A DNA stretch of 64,000 nt from Flavobacteriales bacterium (GTDB taxonomy: Bacteria > Bacteroidota > Bacteroidia > NS11-12g > UBA955). Below are positions 61,682 to 64,000 of the stretch, piece after piece. The stretch is taken from assembly GCA_947447955.1 (NCBI GenBank), contig CANFLS010000004.1, positions 1 to 64,000 of the forward strand, read 5' to 3'. Below the pieces are notes generated by a model. It worked only from the letters and a program-made list of their open reading frames with translations. It was not told the origin of the DNA and did not search any database. The stretch's first letter is position 1; the number at the start of each line of letters is the position of its first letter. The position numbers and the translations under genes are program-made.

Positions 61682-62761
61682 ATGAAAAATAACCCATTTA
61701 CACTCAAAATATTTTTAATAATTTCAATTTCAACCTTGTTTTCAAACCTTGTAAAAGCACAATATTACGAACAGGATGTTTATTCAGCAACCAAATACGT
61801 AACTATTTACACTTCTGATTTTGTTACAGGAAAGAAAATCCTTAATAATTACCTATCCAACAAAAAATGTGAAGTACTGAATCAAGAAATTAATACCCGA
61901 ACTTTTGAAGTTTCATTTCAATTGAATGAAAATTTGGTTGGATCGTTAGATTCTGCTTTAGGACTTATTGGATACATTACCAATTCTACCCAAAACAACA
62001 ACAATAACAAACTGAAAGTAAAAAAATTAGAAGCAGAGCTGGAAGACAATACATATAAATTGGAAAAAATGCGCAACAAATACAAATTAGATTCTAATGC
62101 CAATTCAAGAAAAAACATAGAATTTTCCATAGAGAATTTAGAAGAAAATAACAGGCGTATTTCTCGCAATCTCAAACAAATGAAAGAAAATTATCAAACG
62201 GTATTTGTAAAGGTTACCATCAACGATGAACTTTCAACCCCCACAAATTCCAAAATTGCTTTTGCTAAAATGCCAGGGTTGACATACAATCGTTTATATA
62301 TAGAAAATCAGAAGAATGGAATTTCTACAAATCTTTACGCGGGTTACAGTATGAAATATATTTTTACCAAAGGCAAAAGCTATTTTCAAATTGGCGTGTT
62401 GAAAAGTGCAACTGACTTGTCAAAAGTTACTAAATACGACAGCGTAAAAGCCAAAAACACTATCAATGAATTTTTTACATTTGAATTCGGTCAAGATTTT
62501 TATACCAGATATTTTGGACGTGGAAATAGAAAGTTCTTCAATTTGTACTCAGGTTACTCAATTGGAGGTGCAATTATTAATCAGGCTAACGACTTAAACA
62601 CACGCTTTGCTGCTTTCACCAATTTGAGTATGGGTGTTGAGTTATTGAAAACAAAACACATATTATTAGATGTAAAAGGTTCCTATTTTTTACCGCTGGC
62701 AGATATCAACAGAAACACAAGGGGCATCATGCTAAGTGGCTCATTTAACTTTGTGTTCTAA
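61682..62761 (+). CDS. Exported protein with coiled coil and predicted C-terminal beta-barrel
   Basis: 359 aa, family not recognised. Signal peptide IFLIISISTLFSNLVKA, cut before QYYEQ. An N-terminal domain (about 25-105; begins VYSATKYVTIYTSDFVTGKKIL, recalling DUF4349-like modules by the long amphipathic pattern) is followed by a coiled coil (about 105-160: LKVKKLEAELEDNTYKLEKM, SIENLEENNRRISRNLKQM). Alternating strands with aromatic caps follow (about 190-359: TNLYAGYSMKYIFTKGKSYF), ending SGSFNFVF with the C-terminal Phe of outer-membrane barrels. It is divergent from the ECF sigma gene, so it may be a target or sensor of that module. Its stop overlaps the start of the E1 gene by 1 bp. 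Confidence 0.6.
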   Translation: MKNNPFTLKIFLIISISTLFSNLVKAQYYEQDVYSATKYVTIYTSDFVTGKKILNNYLSNKKCEVLNQEINTRTFEVSFQLNENLVGSLDSALGLIGYITNSTQNNNNNKLKVKKLEAELEDNTYKLEKMRNKYKLDSNANSRKNIEFSIENLEENNRRISRNLKQMKENYQTVFVKVTINDELSTPTNSKIAFAKMPGLTYNRLYIENQKNGISTNLYAGYSMKYIFTKGKSYFQIGVLKSATDLSKVTKYDSVKAKNTINEFFTFEFGQDFYTRYFGRGNRKFFNLYSGYSIGGAIINQANDLNTRFAAFTNLSMGVELLKTKHILLDVKGSYFLPLADINRNTRGIMLSGSFNFVF

Positions 62762-64000
62762 TGGAATTTGACAAGAAAAATCTGTCCGAAGCCGAGTTAA
62801 TGCTCATTTACAGGGCATTGATAAAACCACGTATCATTGAAGAACGCATGTTGGTTTTACTCAGACAAGGTAAAATTGGAAAGTGGTTTAGCGGCATAGG
62901 ACAAGAAGCAATTTCTGTAGGTTTAACATTGGCACTTTATGAAGACGAGTATATTCTACCCCTTCATAGAAATTTAGGCGTTTTCACCACCCGTAATATG
63001 TCTGACAAACAATTGTTTGCGCAGTGGCAAGGCAAAAAAAGTGGTTTCACCAAAGGCCGCGACAGAAGTTTCCACTTTGGAAGCAATGAGCACCATATTG
63101 TTGGAATGATTTCTCACCTAGGTGCCATGCTCGGTGTTGCAAATGGTATTGCACTCGCAGACATTTTAGAAAACAAACAACGTGTTACCGTTTGCTTTAG
63201 CGGTGATGGCGGTACCAGCGAAGGTGATTTTCACGAAGCCATGAATGTGGCGGCAGTTTGGTCATTGCCTGTGATATTCTTGATTGAAAATAATGGTTAT
63301 GGCTTGTCTACTCCTAGTCAAGAACAGTTTCGTTGCAAACAGTTCATCGACAAAGGCATAGGATACGGAATGGAAACCCTTCAAATTGATGGTAATAACA
63401 TTCTTGAGGTTTATCATGAACTTTCAACACTAACCAAATCAATGAGGGGAAATCCTAGGCCCGTTTTGGTTGAAGCCCTCACCTTCCGCATGCGTGGACA
63501 TGAAGAAGCAAGTGGCACGAAATACGTCCCTCAAGAACTTTTTGACAAATGGATTAAAAAAGACCCTATTTCAAATTTTGAAACCTTTTTGATTTCTGAG
63601 GGATATTTAACCAACGAATTAAAAAAGAATATCGAAACTGAAATTTTGGCTCAATTAAATGAAAGTATTGAAGCTGTTTTTGCTGAGCCAGAAATTGAGG
63701 CAGATTTACAAGAGGAAATGAATGATGTTTATGCGCCTTTTACTTCTCCAATTGAACCAGGAAATCATGATAACTGTTCCGAAATGCGACTCATTGATTC
63801 TGTTCGAAATGCCTTGTGGTTGGCAATGGAAAAACATGATTCACTGGTGATTATGGGACAAGATGTTGCAGATTATGGTGGAGTTTTCAAAGCTACCGAA
63901 GGATTTGTTGAGAAATTTGGCAAGGCCAGGGTGCGCAATACCCCAATTACTGAAAGCAGTATTTTGGGCGCAGGATATGGCTTGGCAATTCGCAAAATGA
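62761..64000 (+). CDS. Fused 2-oxo acid dehydrogenase E1 alpha-beta (partial, runs off the window)
   Basis: The frame is open from the ATG at 62761 to the right edge (413 codons). E1 alpha occupies about residues 1-340: RIIEERMLVLLRQGKIGKWF, SGIGQEAISVGL, GMISHLGAMLGVANGIALAD and the thiamine-diphosphate motif CFSGDGGTSEGDFHEAMN...ENNGYGLSTP. The E1 beta part starts near EMRLIDSVRNALWLAMEKHDS, with MGQDVADYGGVFKATEGF and NTPITESSILGAGYGLAIR. The alpha and beta subunits are one chain, as in many Bacteroidota branched-chain or pyruvate-type dehydrogenases; a full fusion is about 660-680 aa. E2 and E3 genes are not visible. Substrate (branched-chain 2-oxo acids versus pyruvate) is not decidable. 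It contains one exact TCCCTCAA (63527) and one TGAGGGA (63597). Confidence 0.93.
   Translation, partial: MEFDKKNLSEAELMLIYRALIKPRIIEERMLVLLRQGKIGKWFSGIGQEAISVGLTLALYEDEYILPLHRNLGVFTTRNMSDKQLFAQWQGKKSGFTKGRDRSFHFGSNEHHIVGMISHLGAMLGVANGIALADILENKQRVTVCFSGDGGTSEGDFHEAMNVAAVWSLPVIFLIENNGYGLSTPSQEQFRCKQFIDKGIGYGMETLQIDGNNILEVYHELSTLTKSMRGNPRPVLVEALTFRMRGHEEASGTKYVPQELFDKWIKKDPISNFETFLISEGYLTNELKKNIETEILAQLNESIEAVFAEPEIEADLQEEMNDVYAPFTSPIEPGNHDNCSEMRLIDSVRNALWLAMEKHDSLVIMGQDVADYGGVFKATEGFVEKFGKARVRNTPITESSILGAGYGLAIRKM

Overview
The window looks like chromosomal DNA of a free-living member of the Bacteroidota. Four things point there. The sequence is AT-rich (roughly 36% G+C by eye). Its promoters have the Bacteroidota form TTG-N17-23-TAnnTTTG. 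It carries family-specific genes: a SecDF fusion, a SusC/SusD pair, PorP/SprF, DUF3098, DUF3127 and DUF4159. It also encodes several large secreted proteins with type IX secretion (T9SS) sorting tails of both the 'YPNP' (type A) and 'TPNGDG..N' (CHU_C, type B) kinds. I cannot name the genus. No rRNA, tRNA, CRISPR array, IS element, phage or integrase was seen.

Layout. 1-5.6 kb: the end of lepA, then dprA, yidC (convergent with dprA) and atpDC. 5.6-7.3 kb: a 530-bp gene-free stretch with repeated GTTAAACAAAA motifs, then an ECF sigma factor and a fused lycopene cyclase. 7.4-16.2 kb: an envelope block with an MlaD/MCE protein, a 1350-aa T9SS cargo protein, an AmiC-type amidase and divergent lptD. 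16.2-23.7 kb: a peroxiredoxin, a SUMF1/GldJ-K-like protein and a four-gene SusC-SusD-lipoprotein-secreted protein operon. 23.8-37.6 kb, all on the minus strand: lysA, secDF, a GT9 glycosyltransferase, a PolX-like PHP protein, a small secreted protein, an FAD oxidoreductase, purL, a CHU_C protein and a 3'-5' exonuclease. 37.7-41.7 kb: ftsX, DUF3098, uppP, DUF4159 and nnr. 41.8-55.3 kb, minus strand: a PorP-like protein with its large PKD adhesin, DUF3127, a TonB-type receptor, a MacB-like permease and TamB. 55.3-57.3 kb: tsaD and meaB. 57.3-61.6 kb, minus strand: a T9SS protein and an ECF sigma/anti-sigma-barrel pair. 61.7-64 kb: an unknown barrel protein and the start of a fused 2-oxo acid dehydrogenase E1.

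The main theme is the cell envelope: LPS export (lptD), phospholipid traffic (mlaD), outer-membrane assembly (tamB, yidC, secDF), cell-wall recycling and division (uppP, ftsX, amiC), nutrient import (SusCD, TonB receptor) and T9SS-secreted adhesins.

The most notable signal is not a gene. The octamer TTGAGGGA/TCCCTCAA occurs 18 times by hand count, against about 1.4 expected at this base composition. It is on both strands, inside genes in five different frame/orientation contexts, with an inverted pair at the dprA start and three exact copies in tsaD. It behaves like a DNA-level signal, such as an uptake-type or Chi-type sequence. Other points of interest are a PolX whose polymerase aspartates are lost, a DUF3127 protein with an SSB-like acidic tip, a PorP-like protein with a SPOR-like tail, a sigma/anti-sigma pair that both start with TTG, and several promoters so close to the start codon that leaderless mRNAs are predicted.
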